Assembly (NCBI RefSeq): GCF_002858745.1 | Contig: NZ_PJRO01000011.1 | Span: 62,001 to 126,000 of the forward strand | DNA: 64,000 nucleotides | Source: Mesorhizobium loti | GTDB taxonomy: Bacteria > Pseudomonadota > Alphaproteobacteria > Rhizobiales > Rhizobiaceae | Direction of reading: 5' to 3' | Shown: positions 1 through 7,664 of the stretch, in pieces | How positions within the stretch are numbered: the first letter of the stretch is position 1 | Layout of the letters: every line of letters begins with the position of its first letter | Position numbers and translations under genes: made by a program | Notes under the pieces: generated by a model | What the model was told of the DNA's origin: nothing | Database searches by the model: none | Seen by the model: only the letters and a program-made list of their open reading frames with translations

Positions 1-93
1 GACGGTCGAGCCGTAGGCGATCGACAGAAGCGCCAGCAAAACGACAAGCACCAGACCTATGCCGATGGCTACACCGTAGGATCGGTTAGGCAC
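1..93 (-). CDS. FecCD/BtuC-type ABC permease, N-terminal fragment
   Basis: This is the first 31 codons of a membrane permease that continues past the left edge. It starts with GTG and its start lies 2 nt after the stop of the binding-protein gene, so the two are co-transcribed. The visible residues form one hydrophobic segment ending in SIAYGST, which is typical of the first transmembrane helix of the iron-siderophore/vitamin B12 permease family (FecCD, BtuC). As the third gene of a riboswitch-controlled operon it is most likely the membrane channel for cobalamin import. Only the N-terminus is seen, so the substrate assignment rests on the operon. Confidence 0.72.
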   Translation of the reverse strand, partial: MPNRSYGVAIGIGLVLVVLLALLSIAYGSTV

Positions 94-95
94 GC

Positions 96-1043
96 TCAGA
101 ATGCCTTTGGATGCATTGCCCTTGCGATCTTGTCGATGGCCTCGATATTGGCCGGGCCGGGCGTCAGCTCGGCGTAACGCAGGGCAACGAAACGCTCGTT
201 CTTCACCGCGTCCGTTTCTTTCATCGCCGGATGCTGCTTCAGGAAATTCAGCAGTTTTTTGTAGCCGGCGTCATCCTGGTAGTCGAGCAGGATCAGGAAT
301 TCCGGGTTTCTGGTGGCGACCGTTTCCCAGTCGGTATTGCCCCAGTTGGTTTCCAGGTCGTCCATGACGTTCTTGCCGCCGGCAGCTTCGATCATTGGGG
401 TAGGAATCGCGAATTTTCCCGCAGTGAAGGGTTTGTCCTCGCCGGAATCATAGAGGAACACGCGCGTGCCGCTGCGGGCGCCGACCTTGGCTGTGATGCC
501 GGCAAGTTTTTCCTTCCATCTGGCAACCAGGGCGTTGGCCTCGGTCTCCTTGCCGAAAATCTTGCCGAGCTTCTCGACGTCGCCGAACAGCAGGTCCATC
601 GAAGCGGCCGGCCGGTTCTTGTCGAGATGGACGCAGCTTTCGCTGAGCACCAGCGTCTTGATGCCGTGCGGCGCCAGCGTGTCCGGTGTTACATCGCCGC
701 CGGGCTTCATGCCGTAGTACCAGCCGGCAAAGAAGAAGTCGGGCTCGGCCGCCAGCAGGTTCTCCAGTGTCGGATATTTCGGTGCGAGTTCCGGGATAGA
801 GCCCTGCGCTTTCTTGAACGCATCATCGACCTTGTACCATCCGGTGATGCCGGTCAGGCCGACGATCTCGGGTTGCAGGCCCAGCGCAAAGGCCATCTCC
901 GACATGTTGAGATCGTTGATCACCGCGCGTTTGGGAGCGGCATCGAAGGTCAGCGGAATACCGCAGCTGTCGACGGTGACCGGGAAGGCGAAGGCTGCCG
1001 ACGAGAGAAGCGTTGCGGCAAGGCAGAAGACGAGGCGTTTCAT
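96..1043 (-). CDS. Periplasmic substrate-binding protein, cobalamin/iron-siderophore family
   Basis: A 315-residue binding protein of the TroA-like class III fold (Peripla_BP_2; BtuF, FhuD, FepB relatives). It begins with a Sec signal peptide (MKRLVFCLAATLLSSAAFA), and a GGAG lies just before the ATG. The mature protein has the family features: an early NDLNMSEMAFALG segment in the first lobe, a long helix bridging the lobes and a PEFLILLD strand in the second lobe. It captures ligand in the periplasm and delivers it to the permease encoded immediately downstream. The ATPase lies 22 nt upstream, and the whole operon sits behind a cobalamin riboswitch, so cobalamin or a corrinoid is the likely ligand. 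By sequence alone an iron-siderophore ligand could not be excluded. Confidence 0.85.
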   Translation of the reverse strand: MKRLVFCLAATLLSSAAFAFPVTVDSCGIPLTFDAAPKRAVINDLNMSEMAFALGLQPEIVGLTGITGWYKVDDAFKKAQGSIPELAPKYPTLENLLAAEPDFFFAGWYYGMKPGGDVTPDTLAPHGIKTLVLSESCVHLDKNRPAASMDLLFGDVEKLGKIFGKETEANALVARWKEKLAGITAKVGARSGTRVFLYDSGEDKPFTAGKFAIPTPMIEAAGGKNVMDDLETNWGNTDWETVATRNPEFLILLDYQDDAGYKKLLNFLKQHPAMKETDAVKNERFVALRYAELTPGPANIEAIDKIARAMHPKAF

Positions 1044-1065
1044 GACGGCTCCGTGGAGGATTGAT

Positions 1066-1854
1066 TCAGTGGGAAAGGCGGATCGGGACGTCGAAGACCG
1101 TCAATTCGCGGTCTTGTTCATCCGGGTGAGGCAGTCTCAGCACATCGATGCCAAAGACTTTGCGCACCAGCGCAGCCGTCAACGTCTCGCGCGGCGTGCC
1201 CAGTGCGACGAGGCGTGTTTTGCTCATCACGGCGACATGCGTGGCGAAGGGTGTCACCAGCGGCAGATCGTGCAGCACCGTGACGACGGCTATGCCCAGC
1301 CTGGCGACGAATTCCAGCAATTCGCCGCGACCGCGCGGGTCGAGGTGGTTTGTCGGTTCGTCGAGAAACAACACGTGCGGCTGCTGCGCGATCGCGCGTG
1401 CCAGCTGCGCGCGCTGGCGCTCACCGCCGGAAAGGGAACCCATGCGGCGCTCCCGCAAGGCGAGCAGGCCGGTTCGCTCGAGAGCGTCGAGCACGACGTC
1501 GCGGTCGTCGCTGCGGCGACGAAGCCCGGCATGGGGGATGCGGCCGAGTCCAACGTAGTCGCTGACGCCAAGCTGCGCATCCGGCTGGTCGGATTGGCCG
1601 ACCACGGCGATACGGCGGGCCCGCTCCGCCATCGGCAACCGGTCGAGCGGTTCGTTGTCGAGACTGACCAGGCCGCTGCTCGGCTTGAGCATGCCGCACA
1701 GCATGCGCATCAGGGTCGTCTTGCCGGCGCCGTTCGGACCAATGATCGCGAGCCGTTGGCCGGGGCACACGTCGAGGCCGACGTCTTCGACAAGAGTGAC
1801 GCCCGTTTCCGGCCGATAGCTGAGGTCGTGCGCCTGCAGGACAGCAGTGCTCAT
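1066..1854 (-). CDS. ABC transporter ATPase, cobalamin/siderophore importer
   Basis: A 262-residue ATPase of the FecE/BtuD/HmuV type. Walker A is GPNGAGKTT (about residues 39-47), the signature is LSGGERQRAQLARA, and Walker B is VLFLDEPTNHLD. I chose the ATG at 1854 because a GGAGG lies 8 nt before it; the ATG five codons upstream would overlap that site. It is the first gene of the import operon, followed by the binding protein and the permease. It energises uptake across the inner membrane. Its leader carries a cobalamin riboswitch and a terminator hairpin, so expression should fall when B12 is plentiful. I do not assign btuD because the family also includes siderophore ATPases. Confidence 0.87.
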   Translation of the reverse strand: MSTAVLQAHDLSYRPETGVTLVEDVGLDVCPGQRLAIIGPNGAGKTTLMRMLCGMLKPSSGLVSLDNEPLDRLPMAERARRIAVVGQSDQPDAQLGVSDYVGLGRIPHAGLRRRSDDRDVVLDALERTGLLALRERRMGSLSGGERQRAQLARAIAQQPHVLFLDEPTNHLDPRGRGELLEFVARLGIAVVTVLHDLPLVTPFATHVAVMSKTRLVALGTPRETLTAALVRKVFGIDVLRLPHPDEQDRELTVFDVPIRLSH

Positions 1855-1931
1855 GGAAGCAGCCTCCAAGGCGTGCGCTGTCGCAAGCCGCCTGGATGCG
1901 ATTCCATCGCGGCATCGTGGTGATAAACGGC

Positions 1932-1973
1932 AAAACCTTCCAACTGATCCCTCATTCGATCAGGTGCGGAAGG
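1932..1973 (-). terminator. Terminator hairpin of the riboswitch expression platform
   Basis: Read on the minus strand, CCTTCC (1973-1968) pairs with GGAAGG (1941-1936), and inside it CTGATC (1963-1958) pairs with GATCAG (1949-1944). A TTTT run (1935-1932) follows. It lies between the cobalamin aptamer and the ATPase gene, where a transcription-terminating expression platform would be expected. The four-T run is short, so termination may be partial. Confidence 0.6.
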
Positions 1974-2040
1974 ATGGCCAGAATGGCGGCGGGCCGCCCT
2001 TGTAGCGTCCTCCCGGCACACCCCGTCCGGTCAACTCACT

Positions 2041-2220
2041 GCGATGGCAGGTCTCCTGGCTCACGGATCGTCGCGCTGTCCTGCCTTCCCGGCGCTTGGC
2101 CAGTGGCGTCTTCGGACTTTGCTACCGCTTACAGTTGCGGGGGCAGCCACGGTCTCGGTCCTTGTGGACCTCACCGTATTCTCTTTTCACCCCGGACCTT
2201 TCGATTCGAGGCACCATCGC
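2041..2220 (-). promoter_or_regulatory. Cobalamin riboswitch (B12 element)
   Basis: On the minus strand the B12 box GCCAGGAGACCTGCC occupies 2060-2046. The upstream elements are also present: CGCAACTGTAAGCGG near 2145-2130, GCCACTGG near 2107-2100, and an AAAGAGAATACGGTGAGG core near 2187-2169. The ends GCGATGG (2220-2214) and CCATCGC (2047-2041) can pair to close the element. It lies about 190 nt upstream of the ATPase start and points toward it, so it controls the import operon. The COG0523 gene upstream has already ended at 2386. The 165 nt between that stop and this element show nothing I recognise. Confidence 0.94.
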
Positions 2221-2385
2221 CGGCGACCCTATTGTGGCCGCCCTCGCGAGGCAATGGCGATTCTTGGCCGCGGACTGGAGCTGTCGCGGTATGCCGCTGC
2301 GCCGGCGGAATGTAACGGGCCAGCCGCGGATGGCAGTCGCAGCCTTGATGATGGCCCTTGAACAGAGAAATCAGGGATTTGAGGA

Positions 2386-3603
2386 TCATGCCGGCTGCAC
2401 GCTCCAGCTCGGAAACGGATCGGCCAGCCCGCGCCACAGTTCCGGCACGAAGACAGGCTCCTCCACCAAGCAGGCGTCGAGTTCGGCACGAATGCGGCTT
2501 TCATCCATCGGGTCACAGCCGATGAAGACCAACTCCTGGCGACGGTCACCCCACATCGGATCGAAATAGGGTTCCATCGCTTCCTGCCATGACGGGTTGT
2601 CGGGCCAGTGATTGCGGGGAACCGCTGCCCACCAGAGCCCGCGTTTACCTGTCCGCACCAATGCGCCGGCCTGACTCAATTCACCGACATGGTTGGGACG
2701 TGTCGCCAGCCAGAAGAACCCCTTGGCGCGCACCACACCTGGCCAAGGCCGGCCGATGAATGCCTTCAGCTTCACCGGATCGAAAGGGCGGCGCTCGCGG
2801 TAGACGAAAGAGCGGATGCCGTATTCTTCGGTCTCGGGGATGTGATCCTTGAAGCCGTTCAACTCCTTGAACCAGAGCGGGTGTTGTTCGGCTTTCTCAA
2901 AGTCGAAGCGGCCGGTGTTTAGCACCTTGTCGAGCGGCACGCGGCTGAAATCCGTTTCGATGAGTTCTGCCTGTGGGTTGAGCGAGCGGATGATCTTGCG
3001 GGCCAGATCGAGATCATTCGTCGAGGTATCTGAAATCTTGTTGAGCACGACGATGTCGGCAAATTCGATTTGTTCGACCAGAAGACTGACGAGCACGCGC
3101 TCGTCGGACGCGCCGAGCGTTTCGCCGCGATCGCGCAGGAAATCCGATGAGGAATAGTCCTTCAGCAGGTTTGCGGCATCGACAACCGTCACCATGGTGT
3201 CGAGTCGGGAGACGTCGGCAAGACTGTTGCCTGCATCGTCGCGGAATTCGAAAGTCGAGGCGACGGGCAGCGGCTCCGAAATGCCCGTCGATTCGATCAG
3301 CAGATAATCGAACCTGTCCTGCTCGGCGAGACGGCGCACTTCAGCCAGGAGATCGTCGCGCAGCGTGCAGCAGATGCAGCCATTGGTCATCTCGACCAGT
3401 TGCTCATCGGTACGCGACAGATTGGCGCCACCATCGCGCACCAGCGCGGCATCGATGTTGATCTCGCTCATGTCGTTGACGATGACGGCAACCCGGCGTC
3501 CGTCGCGATTGTGCAGGATGTGGTTGAGAAGTGTGGTCTTGCCGGCGCCGAGGAAACCGGAGAGGACGGTTACGGGGAGACGCCTTCGATTGCGCGTGGG
3601 CAT
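2386..3603 (-). CDS. COG0523 (CobW-family) GTPase, probable zinc metallochaperone
   Basis: A 405-residue G3E GTPase. It has GFLGAGKT (P-loop, residues 16-23), the metal-binding CICC motif (76-79), ESTGISEP (switch region), a VLNKISD guanine-specificity motif and a C-terminal CobW_C-like domain. The family loads or delivers metals using GTP. I chose the ATG at 3603 because homology begins there; the frame is open 30 codons further upstream, but that stretch would cover the palindrome at 3659-3680. That palindrome matches the alphaproteobacterial Zur box, so the gene is probably switched on by zinc starvation, like ZigA/YeiR-type members. Its position beside a B12 operon tempts the name cobW, but the regulatory site argues for zinc. 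The zinc role is inference. Confidence 0.88.
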   Translation of the reverse strand: MPTRNRRRLPVTVLSGFLGAGKTTLLNHILHNRDGRRVAVIVNDMSEINIDAALVRDGGANLSRTDEQLVEMTNGCICCTLRDDLLAEVRRLAEQDRFDYLLIESTGISEPLPVASTFEFRDDAGNSLADVSRLDTMVTVVDAANLLKDYSSSDFLRDRGETLGASDERVLVSLLVEQIEFADIVVLNKISDTSTNDLDLARKIIRSLNPQAELIETDFSRVPLDKVLNTGRFDFEKAEQHPLWFKELNGFKDHIPETEEYGIRSFVYRERRPFDPVKLKAFIGRPWPGVVRAKGFFWLATRPNHVGELSQAGALVRTGKRGLWWAAVPRNHWPDNPSWQEAMEPYFDPMWGDRRQELVFIGCDPMDESRIRAELDACLVEEPVFVPELWRGLADPFPSWSVQPA

Positions 3604-3658
3604 GGCTGCTTTCCAGAAGTGTGAAATTTTTGCCGAGTTTAGAAAACATTCTTGGCAA

Positions 3659-3680
3659 CTGTTATGTTGTAACATAACAG
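3659..3680. promoter_or_regulatory. Zur-type operator
   Basis: A 22-nt near-perfect palindrome, arms CTGTTATGTT and AACATAACAG around a GT centre. It lies 56 nt upstream of the COG0523 start. It closely resembles the alphaproteobacterial Zur consensus GTTATGTTATAACATAAC, differing at the centre. This predicts repression by zinc-loaded Zur. No zur gene is in the window. Confidence 0.8.
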
Positions 3681-3723
3681 ATCGGGAAGGCAAGCGCGGT
3701 TATTCAGTCCGGGTGGTTTGCAA

Positions 3724-3766
3724 GGGTAAGGGCAGCGCCATCGGGCCGATTGGGCTGCCCTTACCC
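3724..3766. terminator. Strong hairpin downstream of the quinone reductase gene
   Basis: Perfect 13-bp arms GGGTAAGGGCAGC (3724-3736) and GCTGCCCTTACCC (3754-3766) enclose a 17-nt loop. It lies 50 nt past the stop of the flavodoxin-fold reductase on the minus strand. There is no T-run on either side, so it may be an mRNA 3' end protector rather than an intrinsic terminator. Confidence 0.45.
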
Positions 3767-3816
3767 CTGGCCGCCGCCTTATCAGCTCTTTGACCAGCCT
3801 CCTGCCGAAGTTGGGC

Positions 3817-4419
3817 TTAAGCTGCCGCGCGCTGCTGCTTTTGGAATAGCTTGTGACCTATGGCGCGTGCTTCGTCAGGCAATTGTGCATGATCGTGCGC
3901 CTCCGGGAAAAGCAGCAATTCGGATGTGACCACGGCGGCGCCGCAATAGTCGAAGATGCCGTGATCGATCTGCGTCTTCATCGCGCCGAAATAGCCATGC
4001 CTGGCATAGGTGCGCTGACTGCCGCCCCCGATCGCGACCAGATGCACGTTCAGCCTTTGCAGCTTCTTGGTCAGCTTGCCGCCCACCGGTTCGTCATAAG
4101 CCCAGCCATTGGAAAACACGCGGTCGATCCAGCCCTTGAGCAGACCCGGCATCGACCACCAGTAGACGGGATAGACCAGGACCAGGCTATCGGCGCGGTC
4201 GATGCGACCCTGTTCGGCCAAGACGTCGGCATCGGCGCGCGCCTGGTGCAGGTGGACGGCGATGTCGCTCTTGCCGAAGCGCGGATCGAAACCTTCGGCG
4301 GCCAGATCGGCGATCTCGAAACTGTTGCCGGAAGTCGCCACGCCTTCGCCAACGCTCCTGGCGATTGCATGGGTAAGCGACTGGGAATCGGGGTGCGCGA
4401 CGACGACAAGCGCGTGCAT
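3817..4419 (-). CDS. NAD(P)H dehydrogenase (quinone), flavodoxin-like fold
   Basis: A 200-residue protein of the Flavodoxin_2 family (NQO1, MdaB, KefF relatives). It starts VVVAHPDSQS, the FMN/FAD phosphate-binding turn of the family, and carries VLVYPVYWWSMPGLLKGWIDR in the middle, which lies near the flavin and closes the active site. It should reduce quinones or similar electrophiles by two electrons with NAD(P)H in the cytoplasm. It is transcribed away from a TetR regulator, and a 31-bp dyad lies in the shared gap. That arrangement suggests induction by a quinone-like or aromatic compound. The true substrate cannot be read from the sequence. Confidence 0.86.
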   Translation of the reverse strand: MHALVVVAHPDSQSLTHAIARSVGEGVATSGNSFEIADLAAEGFDPRFGKSDIAVHLHQARADADVLAEQGRIDRADSLVLVYPVYWWSMPGLLKGWIDRVFSNGWAYDEPVGGKLTKKLQRLNVHLVAIGGGSQRTYARHGYFGAMKTQIDHGIFDYCGAAVVTSELLLFPEAHDHAQLPDEARAIGHKLFQKQQRAAA

Positions 4420-4460
4420 GACAAGGCTCCTGAGGATGTTGCGAAGAAGGAAGGAAGCTT

Positions 4461-4491
4461 ATATACTTTTAGTAAGTTACTTTTGGTATAT
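4461..4491. promoter_or_regulatory. Dyad operator between quinone reductase and TetR genes
   Basis: A nested palindrome centred at 4476. The outer arms are ATATAC (4461-4466) and GTATAT (4486-4491), and the inner arm pair is AGTAA-G-TTACT (4471-4481). It is 20 bp upstream of the tetR ATG... precisely 4 bp from its left edge to the start at 4496, and about 42 bp from the reductase start. This is the expected place for a TetR operator that controls both divergent genes. Binding by this TetR is inferred. Confidence 0.68.
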
Positions 4492-4495
4492 AGTA

Positions 4496-5107
4496 ATGTC
4501 AAGCGACCATGCGAAAAATCTGCCGGTGCGGCCGCGCCGCCAACGCCTGTTGCGGGAAGAGCGGCATCGCCAGCTTCTCGATGTCGCCTGGCGCATTGCG
4601 CGCGAAGAGGGCACCGAGGCGCTGACGCTTGGCCGGCTTGCAGAGCAGGCGGCGGTCACCAAGCCCGTCGTCTATGATCATTTCGCCACGCGCTCCGCGC
4701 TGCTGGCGGCGCTTTACCAGGAGTTCGACGAACGCCAGAACCTTGTGATCGACGCGGCCCTTGCGGCGAGCCAGCCGACGCTTGTCGGACGCGCCTCGGT
4801 GATCGCCTCATCTTATGTCGACTGCGTGCTGGAGCAGGGCCGCGAAATTCCCGGCGTGGTTGCTGCCCTTGTTGGCACGCCCGAACTGGCGACCATGAAG
4901 CGCGAACACGAGGCGGCATTTTTGGAGAAGTGCCGGGCAGCGCTAGCGCCTTTTGCGCGCGGTGTAACCACGGCGCGCCTGTGCGGGATGCTGGGAGCGG
5001 CTTCCGGCCTGTCTGCCGCGGCTGCCTCCGGCGAGATCACCGCAAGCGAAGCCAGCGATGAACTCTATGAGACCATTCTGGCCATGGCGGCGCGCAGCGC
5101 CGGCTGA
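4496..5107 (+). CDS. TetR family transcriptional regulator
   Basis: A 203-residue regulator. The N-terminal helix-turn-helix is clear (LTLGRLAEQAAVTKPVVYDH, about residues 47-66), followed by the typical FATRSALLAALY helix. The rest is a ligand-binding domain without a recognisable specificity. I start it at the ATG at 4496, since the reading frame upstream is only the complement of the divergent reductase. It is divergent from the quinone reductase and shares a 31-bp dyad with it, so it probably represses both the enzyme and itself. The effector is unknown. Confidence 0.88.
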   Translation: MSSDHAKNLPVRPRRQRLLREERHRQLLDVAWRIAREEGTEALTLGRLAEQAAVTKPVVYDHFATRSALLAALYQEFDERQNLVIDAALAASQPTLVGRASVIASSYVDCVLEQGREIPGVVAALVGTPELATMKREHEAAFLEKCRAALAPFARGVTTARLCGMLGAASGLSAAAASGEITASEASDELYETILAMAARSAG

Positions 5108-5157
5108 ACGCTCTCGTCTCGGCCGTCCTGCATCACCGTGCAGGTGGCGAGTCACCC

Positions 5158-5775
5158 CTACTGCCTGGTGGCAATGGTTGCTGCCGCGCCACCCATCAGC
5201 ACGGCGGCGCCGCGGTTCATCAGGCGCATGGCGCGCGGCGACTTGAGTGCGTGGCGTGCCTTGGCTCCGGCCAGTACGAACGGCAGCTGCGCCAGCGTCA
5301 GGATCGTCGCGGTGAGTGTCACCAGCACAAAGATATCCGCGAGCGTTATCGCGTTCAGGTCTACAATCGTCGGCAGGATGGCGATGTAGAACAAGATTGA
5401 TTTCGGATTGCCGAAGGTCACCAGCACGCCGGAGGTCAGCGCGCGCCAATGGTTGCCAGCGTCGGCTTCCGCGCCTTCGGTCTTGATGTCGAAATCGGCG
5501 GTCCAGTACTGGTAGGCGAGCCAGACGAGATAGGCCACACCCGCCCATTTGATGACGATCAGCGCCAGCGTGAAGCTCTCGGCGATATAGGCGAGGCCGG
5601 CGAGCACCGCGACGAGATAGAGCACGTCGCCCACAACCATGCCCAGCGTCATCCATACCGCCTGCCGGTAACCGCTCTTCATCGCCTGCGCGACGATGGC
5701 AACGATCTGCGGGCCGGGAATGGCGGCGGCGATCGCCAACGCGCCGGAATAGGCCAGGAAGCCCGAAAGGGTCAT
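5158..5775 (-). CDS. LysE family translocator
   Basis: A 205-residue inner-membrane protein of the LysE/RhtB family. The family mark PGPQIVAIVAQAMKSG, which matches the conserved PGP motif, follows the first hydrophobic helix, and about five or six transmembrane segments are visible. Members export amino acids or their derivatives using proton motive force. I place the start at ATG 5775 (MTLSGFLAYSGALAIAAAIPGP); the upstream frame is rich in polar residues and unlike the family. It converges on the tetR gene and is not obviously in an operon. The substrate is unknown. Confidence 0.86.
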   Translation of the reverse strand: MTLSGFLAYSGALAIAAAIPGPQIVAIVAQAMKSGYRQAVWMTLGMVVGDVLYLVAVLAGLAYIAESFTLALIVIKWAGVAYLVWLAYQYWTADFDIKTEGAEADAGNHWRALTSGVLVTFGNPKSILFYIAILPTIVDLNAITLADIFVLVTLTATILTLAQLPFVLAGAKARHALKSPRAMRLMNRGAAVLMGGAAATIATRQ

Positions 5776-5945
5776 CGTTTCGTCCTTGGTCGAGCGGAAC
5801 AGGGCCCGCGCTGGCGCGGGATGAGAACACCATATCGTGCTCTGGCATAAGTGCAATTTGTGCGCGGATGAATTCTGCCATCGGAGTCTCCGATGATGAC
5901 ATTCGTATCTTCCCGTTTCCCTTTGCTCTCCCGCGAGCAGACAAC

Positions 5946-5983
5946 TCCGCGCCAGGGCCTACCGTCCGCGCCAGGGCCTACCG
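5946..5983 (+). repeat. Tandem 19-bp direct duplication
   Basis: Two perfect adjacent copies of TCCGCGCCAGGGCCTACCG (5946-5964 and 5965-5983) lie upstream of the SDR gene and end 28 nt before its ATG. The duplication looks like a recent slippage event in the 5' leader. Confidence 0.9.
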
Positions 5984-6011
5984 GGTTGATCGAGGCCGCA
6001 ACGGAGACTTC

Positions 6012-6752
6012 ATGAACATACCAACGAAAAACATCGTCGAGCGCGTCCTCGTCGTTGGCGGCAGCTCTGGCATGGGGCTGGCGCTCGCAAGGCAGCTTCT
6101 CTCGGAGGGAGCGGAGGTGACGATCGCAGGGCGTTCGCCGGCGAAGCTGGATGAGGCTGGAAACAGCCTTGGCAATCCATCCTCCCTGCGTGTCGCCATC
6201 GCCGACATCGCCAGCGAAGCCGAGGTCCGCCGGCTTTTTGCCGAGACCGGCCGTCTCGACCACATCGTTTCGACCGCAGCCGATATCGGTGGCTCCTATC
6301 GGCTGTTGCCGGAACTCGACATCGCGGAAGCGCGCAGGGTGGTCGCTTCAAAATTCTTCGGGCCGCTGCTGCTGGCCAAGCATGGCGTGCCGGTCTTGTC
6401 CAACAACGGTTCGATCACCTTCACCTCGGGCATCAACGCCTATCGCCCGGCAGCGCGCGGTTCGGTGACGGCGGCGATGAACGGCGCGCTCGCGTCACTG
6501 GTGCGCGCGCTTGCCGTCGAGCTCGGACCGATCCGTATCAACGCGGTCTCGCCAGGCTGGGTCGACACGCCGATCTGGCAGCACGTTGCCGGTGATGCCA
6601 AGGCAGCCACGCTGGATGCCATGGCCGCTCGCCTGCCGGTAGGTCGCATCGGTCAGCCGGAAGACATCGCCGATGCGATCCGTTTCCTGATGCGAAACGG
6701 CTTCGTCACCGGGACGGTGCTGCATGCCGAGGGCGGGCATCGCCTGGTTTGA
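6012..6752 (+). CDS. Short-chain dehydrogenase/reductase (SDR)
   Basis: A 246-residue classical SDR. The cofactor motif is GGSSGMGLALA (about residues 15-25), with AGRSP after the second strand, which fits NADP(H). NAVSPGWVDTP is present near residue 180. The usual catalytic YxxxK is replaced here: the segment reads AYRPAARGSVTAAMNGAL, so the tyrosine-lysine spacing is not canonical and activity should be checked. The Ser position is SGIN. A GGAGACTT precedes the ATG at 6012. The 3' end overlaps the converging LysR gene by 47 bp. It may be a poor or altered oxidoreductase; the substrate is unknown. Confidence 0.83.
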   Translation: MNIPTKNIVERVLVVGGSSGMGLALARQLLSEGAEVTIAGRSPAKLDEAGNSLGNPSSLRVAIADIASEAEVRRLFAETGRLDHIVSTAADIGGSYRLLPELDIAEARRVVASKFFGPLLLAKHGVPVLSNNGSITFTSGINAYRPAARGSVTAAMNGALASLVRALAVELGPIRINAVSPGWVDTPIWQHVAGDAKAATLDAMAARLPVGRIGQPEDIADAIRFLMRNGFVTGTVLHAEGGHRLV

Positions 6753-7626
6753 ACTCTTGGCGTGCGGCATCCAGGAAAAGACGCACCGCCGGCCGTTTGC
6801 CGCGCCGGCCGTGCCAGATCATGGAGACGGGGACCGACGAATTGTCGCCGGTCCATGCCAGCGTCACGACCCGCCCGTCGCTGGCTTCAGCGGCAACCCG
6901 TGGAATGAGGGCGCAGCCGGCACCTTCCGCCACGAGTTTCTGGATCGCCGCGATCGAGCCGAGTTCGACGGCGATGCGCGGGCGCGTGCCGTGCTTCGCA
7001 AAGGCGGTTTCGAACATCTGGCGATAGACACATCCCTGCTCGGTCACCAGGAAAGGTTCGTTGTGCAGGTCGTCGGCATTCGCCGTGGCTCGCCCGGCAA
7101 GCCGGTGGCCGGCCGGCAGTGCGACGACGAGTTCTTCTTCGGCGACCACTTCATGCTTGAGTTCCGGCGTCTCGGGCGGCTCGCCGAAAGCGAAGGAAAC
7201 ATCGAGTGCGCCGCTTTTCACACCGCCACGCAGGTCACCGCTGCCGGCGCTCTTCAGCTGCAGCCGCATCGCCGGATGCTCGGCGCCGAAATGCGCCAGG
7301 AGGGGCGGCAGATAGCTCGCGCACAGTGTTTCCAGTCCACCGATCGTCAGCGCGCCTGCCGTTGTGTTTGCTGCCGCAGCCACTGCTGTGCGCACTTCGT
7401 CGGCACGGACCAGGAGGTCAGGAGCGTGATCGAGAAGCTGCTGGCCTGCCTCTGTCAGCTTCAGCTTGCGTCCGGTGCGGTCGAAAAGCGCGGCATCCAG
7501 GTCGGCTTCCAAAGCCTGGATCTGTTCGCTCACGCTCGACTGGGCAAGGTGGATGCGCTCCGCCGCTCGCGTGAGGTTGAGATCGGAAGCGACGGCGACG
7601 AACGTCTTTAAATGCCTGAGCTGCAT
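6706..7626 (-). CDS. LysR family transcriptional regulator
   Basis: A 306-residue LysR regulator. The N-terminal winged helix-turn-helix is textbook (LNLTRAAERIHLAQSSVSEQ, residues 17-36, then LEADLDAALFDRTGRKLKLT). The effector domain follows from about residue 90. It reads toward the SDR gene and overlaps its end. Upstream, on the same strand, an Lrp-family gene ends 38 bp away. The target is unknown; the SDR is not divergent from it, so the usual LysR rule of a divergent target does not help here. Confidence 0.9.
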   Translation of the reverse strand: MQLRHLKTFVAVASDLNLTRAAERIHLAQSSVSEQIQALEADLDAALFDRTGRKLKLTEAGQQLLDHAPDLLVRADEVRTAVAAAANTTAGALTIGGLETLCASYLPPLLAHFGAEHPAMRLQLKSAGSGDLRGGVKSGALDVSFAFGEPPETPELKHEVVAEEELVVALPAGHRLAGRATANADDLHNEPFLVTEQGCVYRQMFETAFAKHGTRPRIAVELGSIAAIQKLVAEGAGCALIPRVAAEASDGRVVTLAWTGDNSSVPVSMIWHGRRGKRPAVRLFLDAARQEFKPGDARPRHAAPSR

Positions 7627-7664
7627 GATCTGTCCCTAGTTTTGTTGCACCAGGAGATAGGCAC

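Noticed and set aside
111..1064. 317-codon plus-strand frame opposite the binding-protein gene
   Set aside because: It is the complement of a clear periplasmic binding protein; His/Arg/Gln-rich composition and no domain.
814..1923. 369-codon plus-strand frame across the ATPase gene
   Set aside because: Antisense shadow of the ATPase gene and binding-protein start; no family features.
2044..2361. Possible small ORFs across the cobalamin riboswitch
   Set aside because: They overlap a well-matched B12 element on the other strand and have no protein-like features.
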